The notes: a model not told the origin generated them from the sequence alone. DNA of 64,000 nt from an uncultured Flavobacterium sp. (GCF_963422545.1 NZ_OY730256.1:1-64000), one strand, 5' to 3'; counted from the first letter of the stretch, positions 9,065 to 17,556 are shown. A program made the numbers and translations.

Positions 9065-9085
9065 AACTATTTTTTTACACAAAAC

Positions 9086-9104
9086 TGTAACATTTTTTAT
9101 TACT
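9086..9104. promoter_or_regulatory. candidate Rrf2 operator, copy 2
   Basis: TGTAACATTTTTTATTACT matches the operator at 8636-8654 at 17 of its first 18 positions and keeps most of the TGTAA-N9-TTAC dyad. It lies 20 bp before the start of the NAD(P)-binding oxidoreductase gene. Confidence 0.65.
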
Positions 9105-9122
9105 AAATAAATTTATTATATC

Positions 9123-9764
9123 ATGAAAATCGCAATTATTGGAGCAACAGGATTTGTAGGCTCAGCAATCTTAAACGAATTAGCAAACAGAAATCACGAC
9201 ATTACTGCTATTGCAAGAAACCCAAAAGACACCGCTAACGTTACCTGGAAAAGTGCTGATATTTTTAATGTAAATGAATTGGCAGAAACTTTAAAAGGAA
9301 ACGACATCGTTATCAGCGCGTACAATTCAGGGTGGACAAACCCTAATATTTACGATGATTTTATTGCAGGATCAAAAGCAATTCAGGAAGCGGTAAAAAA
9401 ATCAGGCGTAAAACGTTTTATTACAATTGGCGGTGCAGGAAGTTTGTTTGTAGCTCCGGGTTTACAAGCCGTTGATACTCCAGATTTTCCAAAAGAATTT
9501 TATGCCGGTGCAACCGCAGCAAGAGATTATTTAAATATCTTAAAAGAAGAAAAAGATTTAGACTGGGCATTTTTTAGCCCCGCTTTCGAAATGCACCACG
9601 GCATTACAACCGGAAGAACAGGAAAATACCGTTTAGGTTTAGAAAATCCCGTTTTTAACGACGAACAAAGAAGTATTTTATCTGTAGAAGATTTAGCAGT
9701 CGTAATCGCTGACGAAACCGAAACACCAAAACACCATCAGGTTCGATTTACTGCGGCTTATTAA
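9123..9764 (+). CDS. NAD(P)-binding oxidoreductase, YwnB-like atypical SDR
   Basis: A 213-aa Rossmann-fold protein with the N-terminal dinucleotide motif GATGFVG (residues 7-13) and segments typical of the NAD(P)H-binding NmrA/YwnB-like group (VKRFITIGGAGSLF, DWAFFSPAFEM). The classical SDR Tyr-x3-Lys is not apparent. The substrate is unknown; such genes often sit beside redox-responsive regulators, as here beside Rrf2. A shared operator suggests induction when the Rrf2 protein is inactivated. Confidence 0.85.
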   Translation: MKIAIIGATGFVGSAILNELANRNHDITAIARNPKDTANVTWKSADIFNVNELAETLKGNDIVISAYNSGWTNPNIYDDFIAGSKAIQEAVKKSGVKRFITIGGAGSLFVAPGLQAVDTPDFPKEFYAGATAARDYLNILKEEKDLDWAFFSPAFEMHHGITTGRTGKYRLGLENPVFNDEQRSILSVEDLAVVIADETETPKHHQVRFTAAY

Positions 9765-9773
9765 TTTTTTATA

Positions 9774-9843
9774 GCCACGAATTCACAAATGATTGCGCAT
9801 AAACTTACTGTTATACACACAAAATAATTCGTGAATTCGTGGC
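9774..9843. repeat. GCCACGAATTCAC inverted repeat
   Basis: A 13-bp perfect inverted repeat (9774-9786 and 9831-9843) begins 10 bp after the oxidoreductase stop. A weak TTTTTTG/TACTTTTAC promoter-like pair for the next gene follows at about 9874-9908. Confidence 0.7.
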
Positions 9844-9926
9844 GAATAAATCCAAACAATTTCAAAGAAATCCTTTTTTGAAACTGTTTTTGTTTTCAGT
9901 ACTTTTACAATACCAAAAAGTGTATT

Positions 9927-11018
9927 TTGTCAAGTTCAAAAAAACAATCAAGCAGCTTACAAGAAAAAGCTGGAATTTCATCTCCTGAAATTACCAATGT
10001 TTCGGCTATCAATCAAATTAAAAACAAACGCAGACAGCAACCTTCTGCAGCCGAATTAATCTCTGGAATTCTTTCCGGAAACATAACTGCACTGAGCCGC
10101 GCGATTACGCTTATCGAAAGCACAAATCCGGAGCACGCCGCAAAAGCAGACGAAATTATAAAAGGCTGTCTTCCGTATGCCAATAAATCATTTCGCATAG
10201 GAATCACTGGAGTTCCCGGCGTTGGAAAAAGTACTTTTATTGAGGCTTTCGGAACTTATTTGACTCAGGCAGGAAAAAAAGTGGCTGTTTTGGCTGTTGA
10301 TCCCAGCAGTTCGATTTCGCACGGAAGCATTCTGGGCGATAAAACCCGAATGGAAGAATTGGTTAAAGATGAAAATGCTTTTATTCGCCCAAGCGCATCT
10401 GGAGAAACTTTAGGCGGCGTGGCACGTAAAACCCGGGAAACAATTATTTTATGTGAGGCTGCAGGTTTTGACACGATAATTATAGAAACGGTTGGTGTCG
10501 GTCAAAGTGAAACCGCTGTTCACAGTATGGTTGATTTTTTTCTTTTATTGAAAATTTCGGGTGCCGGCGATGAGCTTCAAGGCATCAAACGAGGCATTAT
10601 GGAAATGGCTGACGCGATTGTAATCAATAAAGCTGATGGTGATAACATTAAAAAAGCCAATCAGGCAAAACTCGAGTTCAACAGGGCTTTGCATTTATTT
10701 CCTCCAAAAAAATCAAACTGGCAACCAAAAGTAACCACTTGCAGTGCCATTACAAAAGACGGAATTTCAGATATATGGAATACGATTTCTGAGTATTTCG
10801 AAATGACTAAAGAAACCGGTTTCTTCCAGGAAAAAAGGAACGAACAAAATCATTTCTGGATGATGGAAACCATAAATGAGCAATTAAAATCAAACTTCTT
10901 TAATCAGCCTGAAATTATGGCACTTTTAGAACAAAACAAAAAAGCAGTGCTAAATCATGAAATTTCACCTTTTGCAGCTGCTCAGAGTTTGTTACTAATG
11001 TACTTCAAAAAACAATAA
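9927..11018 (+). CDS. meaB: methylmalonyl-CoA mutase-associated GTPase MeaB
   Basis: G3E-family GTPase that loads and protects the adenosylcobalamin cofactor of methylmalonyl-CoA mutase. The 363-aa protein has the P-loop GVPGVGKST (95-103), VDPSSS, ETVGVGQSE (switch II) and NKADGDN (guanine specificity). The start is TTG at 9927; no ATG or GTG start is available in frame before the conserved core. The gene lies about 52 kb from mutA at 62548, so partner and client are not in one operon in this window. It is convergent with the sulfatase-like gene. Confidence 0.93.
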   Translation: MSSSKKQSSSLQEKAGISSPEITNVSAINQIKNKRRQQPSAAELISGILSGNITALSRAITLIESTNPEHAAKADEIIKGCLPYANKSFRIGITGVPGVGKSTFIEAFGTYLTQAGKKVAVLAVDPSSSISHGSILGDKTRMEELVKDENAFIRPSASGETLGGVARKTRETIILCEAAGFDTIIIETVGVGQSETAVHSMVDFFLLLKISGAGDELQGIKRGIMEMADAIVINKADGDNIKKANQAKLEFNRALHLFPPKKSNWQPKVTTCSAITKDGISDIWNTISEYFEMTKETGFFQEKRNEQNHFWMMETINEQLKSNFFNQPEIMALLEQNKKAVLNHEISPFAAAQSLLLMYFKKQ

Positions 11019-11030
11019 AAGCTTTTTTCT

Positions 11031-11102
11031 ACCATATAAGTTATATAAGAAAATTTAAATTTTAGCATTTATTTTTAAATGAACTTATATAACTTATATG
11101 GT
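11031..11102. repeat. ACCATATAAGTTATATAAG inverted repeat, copy 1
   Basis: The 19-bp arms 11031-11049 and 11084-11102 are perfectly complementary around a 34-bp AT-rich spacer, between two convergent genes. The same arms recur exactly at 61279-61362 with an unrelated spacer. Confidence 0.9.
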
Positions 11103-11109
11103 GGAAAAA

Positions 11110-13044
11110 CTATTTTTTCCTCAACTTATACTTATTCTCTTTGTATAAATTTCCTGCTGTAATAACGTGCGCCAAAGCATCTTTTGCTAATTCTTCATTT
11201 AATTTTACAGGAATTAAAGTTGTATCATTTTTGATTTCGAATTGAAGCGGTTTTAAATTAGGCTGCATAATTACAACTTGATTTTCAACTCTAAAGGCGT
11301 TGATATCGTTGAATTGCATAATCGATCTCCCCTGCACTTTTGGATCTAGCTTACTCAGATTTCTTCCCACCATTGGAGTTTCAAACGAAAGTCCTAAATA
11401 GCTCAATAATGTTGGAGGAATATCAATTTGACTTGCCAATTTATCATAAACAGCTCCTTTTGGAACTCCGGGTCCCATAATAAGTGCAGGAATATGGAAT
11501 TTGTTTATTGGCACTAAATTTTTTCCGTATGTTCTGGTATTATGATCCGCAATTACGATAAAGATTGTATTTTTAAAATAAGGTTCCTTTTTAGCCATTT
11601 CGAAGAATTTTCCAATAGAAAAATCGGCATATTTCATTGCATTATTTACCGTTGCAGGTTTCTTATCGTATGGCTTAATTCTTCCCTCAGGATATTCAAA
11701 AGGTTCATGATTTGAAGTCGAGAACATCAATGAGAAGAATGGTTTATCTCCTTTTGCTTTAAAGTAGTTATTCGCTTTAGTAACCAAATCTTCATCAGAG
11801 TAACCCCAGGTTCCTTTGAAAGCGTATTTATTTCCATCAGACTCAAAATCTTCCTGATCCACAATATAGCTAAAACCGTTTCCGTTGAAAAACGAAGCCA
11901 TATCGTCAAAATTTGCCATTCCACCATAAATAAAACTAGTGTCATAACCTTTTTGCTTCAAAGCATCGGCTAATGTGAAAAATCCGTGTTGCGAGTTTCC
12001 TAACTTTACAACACTCTCAGATGGCGAAGGCAAAAATCCGGTCACAACCGCTTCAATTCCTCGAACACTTCTTGTTCCTGTACAATATAAATTGGTAAAC
12101 AATAAACCTTCTTTCGACAATTTATCAAATTCCGGCGTTAATGGTTTTCCACCTAGAATTCCAACATATTCAGCTCCTAAACTTTCTTGTAGAAAAATCA
12201 CTAAGTTGTATGGCTTTTTCATAACTGAATCCGGTTGCTGCACATGCAGAAAAGGAATTTCGGCATCTGTAAAATCATTTGGACCGGCAATCATGTATTT
12301 TTTTACACGGGCAATTGCTTCGGCTTCATCCATTTTACCATACATCTTGGTATTTCCTTCATTTTTAATCGAATAAGCAGCAAAAGCTACTGTATAAAAT
12401 GAATTTAATCCTAAAGTATTTGTCAATTGATCTGTCGAGAAAACGGCGTTACTCGAATTGATTGGTCGTTTTGAAGTAAGACTTGAACGTGCTCCAAAAA
12501 ACAATAAAAAAGCAAGTAATGGAAAAACCATTAATTTGAATTTATATTCAGCACTAGTCGTGTAGAAGTATTTTTTTCCCTTTTTGAAAGCAAAATACAA
12601 GACAACTCCTAAAATTAAAAAAGTCACAATGATGGAAGTCAAATAACTTTTTAAAAGCATTGGGACTACTTCTTTTGGATAAATCAGATAATCTAAGAAA
12701 ATCTTATTCGGACGTGTGTCATATTGTTTTACAAAATCTGGTGAAGCCAATTCTACAAAAAGAATCAGAAACAGAAATAAGAAACTATAAATTACCAGAA
12801 ATTTATTGGTGAACTTTAGCCATTTGTTTGGTAAAAACGTAATTAAAACGGCCGGAAGAAATGATAAATAACAAAGTAATATCATATCCATTCGAAGTCC
12901 GATTGGGAAAATATACCAGAAATTTGGTGTTTCTACTACTCTGTCTTTAAAAAGAAAAAGTAAAAAGATTCGGCTTAAAGTAGTAATTAGCAATCCGATT
13001 GCTATAAAATTGAAAATGGGTTTTAAATAACTTAATTTTTTCAT
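11110..13044 (-). CDS. LtaS/OpgB-like sulfatase-fold membrane enzyme (putative phosphoglycerol or phosphoethanolamine transferase)
   Basis: 644 aa: five N-terminal membrane helices (about 1-190), then a periplasmic alkaline phosphatase/sulfatase domain. Visible are VIFLQES (metal-binding Glu), GTRSVRG around the nucleophile position, TSNHEPF and VIADHN (metal-binding Asp-His). Gram-positive LtaS makes lipoteichoic acid. Bacteroidota relatives probably transfer a phospho-head group to an envelope glycan or lipid, but the acceptor is unknown. The nucleophile position holds Ser where LtaS has Thr. An in-frame ATG at 13263 would add 73 residues translated from the 13170-13297 palindromic repeat, so the start is placed at MKKLSYLKPIFNF (13044). 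Confidence 0.85.
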   Translation of the reverse strand: MKKLSYLKPIFNFIAIGLLITTLSRIFLLFLFKDRVVETPNFWYIFPIGLRMDMILLCYLSFLPAVLITFLPNKWLKFTNKFLVIYSFLFLFLILFVELASPDFVKQYDTRPNKIFLDYLIYPKEVVPMLLKSYLTSIIVTFLILGVVLYFAFKKGKKYFYTTSAEYKFKLMVFPLLAFLLFFGARSSLTSKRPINSSNAVFSTDQLTNTLGLNSFYTVAFAAYSIKNEGNTKMYGKMDEAEAIARVKKYMIAGPNDFTDAEIPFLHVQQPDSVMKKPYNLVIFLQESLGAEYVGILGGKPLTPEFDKLSKEGLLFTNLYCTGTRSVRGIEAVVTGFLPSPSESVVKLGNSQHGFFTLADALKQKGYDTSFIYGGMANFDDMASFFNGNGFSYIVDQEDFESDGNKYAFKGTWGYSDEDLVTKANNYFKAKGDKPFFSLMFSTSNHEPFEYPEGRIKPYDKKPATVNNAMKYADFSIGKFFEMAKKEPYFKNTIFIVIADHNTRTYGKNLVPINKFHIPALIMGPGVPKGAVYDKLASQIDIPPTLLSYLGLSFETPMVGRNLSKLDPKVQGRSIMQFNDINAFRVENQVVIMQPNLKPLQFEIKNDTTLIPVKLNEELAKDALAHVITAGNLYKENKYKLRKK

Positions 13045-13431
13045 TAGATGATTTAAATTAATTTTTGGTTGAAATATGGGGAGACACAAACTCACCAAGT
13101 TTTTGTTCAATTCTTTATTTTTTAATCTTGCAAAGTCGCAGAGCCGCAAAATTTTTAAGTTCAAGTAATGAATTGCCTCCAGCTTTAGCTGGAGATATAA
13201 TAAAAATGATTTGAAAGGCTTTAGCCAAACTCGATTTTTTGGCTGAAGCCATTTTATCGGCACTTTAATAACCTCCAGCTAAAGCTGGAGGCAATTCAAA
13301 AAATCCTTTCAATCCTTTTAATCTGTGGCTTTAAAATAAAAATATTAGCAACTTTGCGAGCAATTTTCGATATTAAAGAAAAACGCGGATACATAAAAGA
13401 CGCACTACTGTGCATCTCTACCAGTGTGTCT
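13045..13431. other. gene-free 387-bp interval filled by repeats
   Basis: It holds the 25-bp inverted repeat at 13170-13297, CGCAAAG/GCCGCAAA fragments (13130-13160, 13340-13365) and a partial GACGCACTACTGTGC/ATCTCTAC unit (13398-13434) related to the element at 27123-27209. No ORF with family character was seen. Confidence 0.7.
13170..13297. repeat. nested CCTCCAGCTTTAGCTGGAG inverted repeat
   Basis: The outer arms (13170-13194 and 13273-13297) are 25-bp perfect complements. Each contains its own palindrome CTCCAGCTTTAGCTGGAG. Between them is a second inverted pair, GGCTTTAGCC...GGCTGAAGCC (13217-13250). It lies upstream of the sulfatase-fold gene. Confidence 0.85.
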
Positions 13432-13659
13432 CTACTCTTCGTAACGTTTTATTTCGCGGTCATAAAATTCATTAGCCAGAACAATTAATCCTTCCATTTC
13501 GGCATTTAATTCTGCTTCATCAAGATCTTCAGCTTCTTCCATAAATTCAACCTCATCATCTTTTAAATTGATTATAAATCTTGGATAATCAAGGTGAATG
13601 ATGAAAATATCATCTGGAAAATCAGTATTATCTCCGAGTAAAAATTTAGGTAATTCCAT
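13432..13659 (-). CDS. conserved small acidic protein of unknown function
   Basis: A 75-aa protein, very rich in Asp and Glu in its second half (DDEVEFMEEAEDLDEAELNAEMEG), with an aromatic/hydrophobic N-terminal half. No signal peptide or membrane helix. The N-terminus MELPKFLLGDNTDFPDDIF looks like a conserved flavobacterial hypothetical, but no function can be assigned. It is 145 bp downstream of the MATE gene on the same strand, separated from it by a palindromic repeat. Confidence 0.7.
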   Translation of the reverse strand: MELPKFLLGDNTDFPDDIFIIHLDYPRFIINLKDDEVEFMEEAEDLDEAELNAEMEGLIVLANEFYDREIKRYEE

Positions 13660-13716
13660 TTTTATTTAAGTTTATTTTAGATTTTACAATGGCCTGCTAA
13701 GCAGACTAGTTTTTTT

Positions 13717-13781
13717 GCCACAGATTACACAGATTAAAAGGATTTTTTTTTTAATCTTAAATAATCTTTGTAATCTGTGAC
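13717..13781. repeat. GCCACAGATTACA inverted repeat
   Basis: GCCACAGATTACA at 13717-13729 pairs with TGTAATCTGTGAC at 13769-13781 (one mismatch), around AGATTAAAAGGATT and an AATCTT spacer. It is one of several GCCACAGATT-type elements in the window (also 21239-21455, 45231-45436, 53318-53528). Confidence 0.7.
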
Positions 13782-13803
13782 ATATTTAATTTGAGTCTCA
13801 AAT

Positions 13804-15189
13804 TTAAGTATTTGAAACTGAATTTTTGATTAGTTTTTTGGTCAGGAAATGAAAACGAATGTATAGAAATATTGCCGCAGAAGTTAATCCTGCCAAAAGT
13901 CCGATCCAGACTCCCTGCGCTTTCAAATCTGTATATTCGCCTAAATAATAAGAAACCGGAAAACCAATGATCCAATAGGCAACAAATGTGATATACATTG
14001 GAATCTTGACATCCTGCAAACCACGCAAAGCTCCAAGAACAACAACCTGAATTCCGTCAGAAATCTGGAAAACTGCTGCAATTAAAAGCAATTTTGAGGC
14101 AATACTTATTACTTCGCTATTATCCAGAAGCTGACCTCCATTTTCCATGTTCAAAAAAATATGAGGCAAAAATTCATGGAAAGCCACAAATAGAATAGCA
14201 AAAACAGTTTCTATTATAATCGCCAGTAAAAAAATAGAACGGGCAACGATAACTAGGTTTTTATAATCCTTTAATCCTCTTTGATTACTAATTCTAATCA
14301 TAGAAGTTACGCTTAATCCCATGGCAAACATAAAAGTCATCGAAGCCAGACTCAACGCAATTTGATTGGCTGCCTGACTGGTTTTACCAATATTACCGCA
14401 AAGCCAGATTGATGCTGTAAACAATACAACTTCAAAAAGCATTTGCATTGCCGATGGAAATCCGATACTTATAATTTTCTTTATGGTTTCTTTTTTGATT
14501 TCGTCAAAACTGAAGTTTTTGAAATATTGTTTCAAATCATTTCTTCTGGATAACATAATGTGCATGAACATTACCAAAAATATTCTTGAAATTACCGTTC
14601 CCAAAGCCGCTCCAACGATTCCCATTTTTGGAAAAATCCAGATTCCGTAAATCAACATATAATTGATTCCCACGTGCAGCACATTGGCCATAATCATAGC
14701 ATACATCGAATATTTTGTCATCGACATTCCGTCTGCAAATTGTTTGTATCCCTGATACATAATTAGCGGAATCAAGGAGAAAGCAACCCAGTCAAGATAA
14801 GGTTTTGCAAGTGCAATTACATCTGCAGGCTGTTGTAGTAACTCCATTATTGGCTTTGCCAGAACAATTATTCCAAAAAGCAGTAATCCTAAAATGATAC
14901 ACAAAAACAAACCATGATGAAATGCTGAACGAATTTTAGAATCGTTTTTTTCGGCATCACCTTCAGCAACAATTGGAGTAATTGCTGTCGAGAAACCAAT
15001 TCCTAAAGACATGGCAATAAAAATCATACTGTTTCCTAATGAAACTGCCGCAAGCTCAGTACTTCCTAATTTACCAACCATTATATTATCGACAATACCT
15101 ATTAAAGTATGTCCAACCATTCCTAATATAATAGGATATGCTAATCTTAAATTGTATGAAAACTCTTTGGTGTACTGCTTTAAATTCAC
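13804..15189 (-). CDS. MATE family efflux transporter
   Basis: Multidrug/Na+ or H+ antiporter of the NorM type in the inner membrane, 461 aa with about 12 helices in two similar halves (LGMVGHTLIGIVDNIMVGKLG; ALSLASMTFMFAMGLSVTSMIRISNQ). A TTG at 15210 would also be in frame, but it lies inside the TATCTTTG -7 element (15208-15215). Transcription should start near 15203, so the GTG at 15189 is chosen, giving MNLKQYTKEFSYNL. Confidence 0.92.
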   Translation of the reverse strand: MNLKQYTKEFSYNLRLAYPIILGMVGHTLIGIVDNIMVGKLGSTELAAVSLGNSMIFIAMSLGIGFSTAITPIVAEGDAEKNDSKIRSAFHHGLFLCIILGLLLFGIIVLAKPIMELLQQPADVIALAKPYLDWVAFSLIPLIMYQGYKQFADGMSMTKYSMYAMIMANVLHVGINYMLIYGIWIFPKMGIVGAALGTVISRIFLVMFMHIMLSRRNDLKQYFKNFSFDEIKKETIKKIISIGFPSAMQMLFEVVLFTASIWLCGNIGKTSQAANQIALSLASMTFMFAMGLSVTSMIRISNQRGLKDYKNLVIVARSIFLLAIIIETVFAILFVAFHEFLPHIFLNMENGGQLLDNSEVISIASKLLLIAAVFQISDGIQVVVLGALRGLQDVKIPMYITFVAYWIIGFPVSYYLGEYTDLKAQGVWIGLLAGLTSAAIFLYIRFHFLTKKLIKNSVSNT

Positions 15190-15207
15190 TTCTGATCTTT
15201 TTGTGGG

Positions 15208-15215
15208 CAAAGATA
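15208..15215 (-). promoter_or_regulatory. -7 element of the MATE gene
   Basis: The minus strand reads TATCTTTG, an exact TAnnTTTG match 18 nt before the GTG start. It overlaps the upstream TTG candidate and rules it out. No good -33 element was found. Confidence 0.5.
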
Positions 15216-15378
15216 GTCAGAAGCATTGGATTCTTTTATAATATTAAAAACATAAGCAAATATTAAGTCAATTTTTAGCGAACCTCGATATTATATAACG
15301 ATTTCAAAAAATTGTATAACAACGCCCCAAACGCTAGCTGTTACTTTTACAACATTATTAATTCAAAAAAAAATTGTC

Positions 15379-15927
15379 ATGAGAAATCTAAAAATGATCT
15401 GCCTGGCGACTTTCGCATTATTATACGCCAATACCACGTTTGCTCAGGACGCTACTACTACAACGTTACCCCAAAATGAAGGTGAAATCAAAAAATACGA
15501 ACCTGGTTTCAGATTAGGATTTGGGCTTAACGGAGGTTTACCAACTGACAAAGTATATAACTGGTCTTTGGGTGGAGATGTTCGTTTACAATATGATTTA
15601 TCAAAAAGAACTTCGCTGACCTTAACAACTGGTTTTACCAATTTGTTTATCGGAAAAGATGAAAATGGAGTTGATGTAAAAGATCTTGGTTTTATTCCGG
15701 CAAAAGCAGGTTTTAAAGCTTTTATCTGGGAAGATCAATTTTATGTTTTAGGCGAGGTTGGTGCTGGTTTTGCCGTTACAAACGGTTATAATGACACCAC
15801 TTTTTTATGGGCGCCAGGAATTGGGTACGCCAACAAATACATTGATATTAGTGTTCGATATGAGGACTATAACAAATTCAAAACCAATCAAGTGGCTTTA
15901 CGCTTAGCTTATGGTTTTGATTTATAA
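15379..15927 (+). CDS. putative outer-membrane beta-barrel protein
   Basis: A 182-aa protein with an N-terminal signal peptide ending ANTTFAQ (about residue 23). The mature part has alternating aromatic and polar residues (FRLGFGLNGGLP, VRLQYDLSKRTSLTLTTGFTNLF, VALRLAYGFDL) and ends in Leu, as expected of an eight-stranded barrel. No function can be assigned. A TACTTTTA motif about 30 nt before the ATG could be its -7 element. Terminator-like hairpins follow. Confidence 0.75.
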   Translation: MRNLKMICLATFALLYANTTFAQDATTTTLPQNEGEIKKYEPGFRLGFGLNGGLPTDKVYNWSLGGDVRLQYDLSKRTSLTLTTGFTNLFIGKDENGVDVKDLGFIPAKAGFKAFIWEDQFYVLGEVGAGFAVTNGYNDTTFLWAPGIGYANKYIDISVRYEDYNKFKTNQVALRLAYGFDL

Positions 15928-15965
15928 AAGCAAAGGTTAAATTTTATTTTTTTGTTTTTGGTAAC

Positions 15966-15997
15966 AAACCCGATAGATCGCATAGTCTGTCGGGTTT
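15966..15997 (+). terminator. terminator-like hairpin after the barrel gene
   Basis: AAACCCGATAGA (15966-15977) pairs with TCTGTCGGGTTT (15986-15997) with one G-T pair, 38 nt after the stop. It is related in sequence to the AAACCCGACAGG hairpins at 16035 and 17422. Confidence 0.7.
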
Positions 15998-16027
15998 CGT
16001 TATTTTATATTAATTCCTATTTTCATT

Positions 16028-16067
16028 ATAAAGCAAACCCGACAGGTTTTAAAAACCTGTCGGGTTT
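16028..16067. repeat. 40-bp AAACCCGACAGGTTTT hairpin repeat, left copy
   Basis: AAACCCGACAGGTTT...AAACCTGTCGGGTTT forms a 15-bp stem (16035-16067). With the preceding ATAAAGC it is identical over 40 bp to the copy at 17415-17454. The two copies bracket the cassette at 16100-17260. Confidence 0.9.
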
Positions 16068-16099
16068 AAGTTTTAACAATTTATCAAAAAACAAGTTAT

Positions 16100-16522
16100 T
16101 TAAGGACTAAGTTTCTTAATAATACTATCTAATTCTTTTTGTTTTCCTATATCACCATTAATACTGTCCATTTCTCTTTTTAACTTAAACCAAGTAGGAT
16201 CAGTGGTTCTAGTTGTGTAATTCCAAATGAGTTCCATATCGTGTATATATTTATATTTAATGTAAATATCTCCATTTTTCATAATATATTCTTGACCCGA
16301 ACGGTCTAAAACAAATTTTATGTTTTTATAATAATTTTCAGACACCTCATTAGGGTTAGCAAATTTAAATAATTGATTATGAAAAATTTCAGAAAAAAAC
16401 ACAAAGCCAACATCTTCATTCACAACTACAGGACGGAGCTTTACATATCTGTTTTGCCAATAATAATAAGCAGAAAATAAAAGAACCACACTTACTAAGG
16501 CTATGTATATATATTTTTTCAT
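16100..16522 (-). CDS. unknown membrane-anchored protein, second gene of a repeat-flanked cassette (possible immunity protein)
   Basis: A 140-aa protein with one N-terminal membrane helix (residues about 4-22, IYIALVSVVLLFSAYYYW) and a soluble, probably periplasmic domain rich in Lys, Tyr and Asn. I do not recognise the family. Its ATG begins at the base immediately after the stop of the 245-aa gene, so the two are certainly co-transcribed and probably coupled. A membrane-anchored small protein after a larger soluble one resembles an effector-immunity order, but that is inference only. Confidence 0.7.
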   Translation of the reverse strand: MKKYIYIALVSVVLLFSAYYYWQNRYVKLRPVVVNEDVGFVFFSEIFHNQLFKFANPNEVSENYYKNIKFVLDRSGQEYIMKNGDIYIKYKYIHDMELIWNYTTRTTDPTWFKLKREMDSINGDIGKQKELDSIIKKLSP

Positions 16523-17260
16523 TTATCTTAATTTAAGATTTATATTTCCTGAAGAATCCATTTGAAATGTTTTATTAAAATTTTGCTGCCACTCTCCTCT
16601 CAGTTCATATGGTCTTGCTCCGCAATATTTTTCTACTAATATGGCATCCGAGTCTTTGACATAACCGAAACTAGGAATATAGGCATTTGCACCTTTATGC
16701 CAATCATATCTATCCCACCATTTATGGATTATTTTACCTGATAAAACAAAATTATTTTTCTTTCTAGTGATGGGAAAATAACAAGTTGAAGTTATTGTAC
16801 TTGTTCCGCACACATAATATAATTCCCGAAAAATTCCTCCTGTAAATACACGATCAAAATGAGTAACATAAGTTCTGGTGTTTCCTTCCGTTAAAGCGTT
16901 AAGAAAAATCACGAGATCAGAATCGCTTTCAAAACGCTCTATGTTTGTATTTTCAGCAACAATAACCTCATTGTTCCCTCTAAGCCAATGAAAATCGATA
17001 TTTTTTGTTGACCCTGTACCATCCAGCCACCATTGTAAACAATCAGCAGCCATATTAAAATTTCGTTCTCGCGATTTTTCAATCATATTAATATAATTTG
17101 CTTTTAGCATTAAAGCCTTCTCTTTGTCACTTAATTGCAAATATAAAGTTCTTGCATTTAAACTTCCTGCTTCTCCCCAAAAAGGATCTCCAAATAGATT
17201 CATATCTTCTGAAGATTTCAAATCACTTTTTATTCCAAATCTAAATGTGCTTGTACTCAT
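16523..17260 (-). CDS. unknown 245-aa soluble protein, first gene of a repeat-flanked cassette (possible effector)
   Basis: No signal peptide or membrane helix. Trp- and Tyr-rich, with notable segments MAADCLQWWLDGTGS (about 70-85), FDRVFTGGIFRELYYVCG, KWWDRYDWHKGANAYIPSFGYVKDSDA and a C-terminal GEWQQNF. The strong aromatic content and the WDRYDWHKG block suggest a folded enzyme or toxin-like domain, but I do not recognise a family or a catalytic motif with certainty. The cassette is AT-rich, lies between two outer-membrane protein genes, and is bracketed by identical hairpin repeats, which suggests acquisition as a unit. No TAnnTTTG promoter is clear upstream. Confidence 0.7.
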   Translation of the reverse strand: MSTSTFRFGIKSDLKSSEDMNLFGDPFWGEAGSLNARTLYLQLSDKEKALMLKANYINMIEKSRERNFNMAADCLQWWLDGTGSTKNIDFHWLRGNNEVIVAENTNIERFESDSDLVIFLNALTEGNTRTYVTHFDRVFTGGIFRELYYVCGTSTITSTCYFPITRKKNNFVLSGKIIHKWWDRYDWHKGANAYIPSFGYVKDSDAILVEKYCGARPYELRGEWQQNFNKTFQMDSSGNINLKLR

Positions 17261-17414
17261 AATATTTAATTTTACAGCGTTTATAAATATCTTTAAACAT
17301 AAGAAAAATTTTACATTTTAAATTTTTAAATTTCGATAATCTAATTTTTCATTTCTTTGTAAAAACCCATATATTTAAGCATACTAAATATTAATTCTCT
17401 TTTTAAAACACACA

Positions 17415-17454
17415 ATAAAGCAAACCCGACAGGTTTTAAAAACCTGTCGGGTTT
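17415..17454. repeat. 40-bp AAACCCGACAGGTTTT hairpin repeat, right copy
   Basis: It is identical over 40 bp, in the same orientation, to 16028-16067. The stem arms are 17422-17436 and 17440-17454. It lies in the 296-bp space between the cassette and the next outer-membrane protein gene. Confidence 0.9.
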
Positions 17455-17556
17455 CGTTGTGTTTATGCCGTTGGTCAAAAGATAAGAACCACTCGTCAAA
17501 TGATTTTTTTAGGTTAAGGAAGAACGTTGTACTTCGCAGAAAAATTAATCAAAATC

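Noticed and set aside
13045..13263. 73-residue N-terminal extension of the LtaS-like protein
   Set aside because: It is translated from a nested palindromic repeat and lacks signal or family character.
15190..15210. TTG start for the MATE protein
   Set aside because: It lies within the -7 promoter element, upstream of the expected transcript start.
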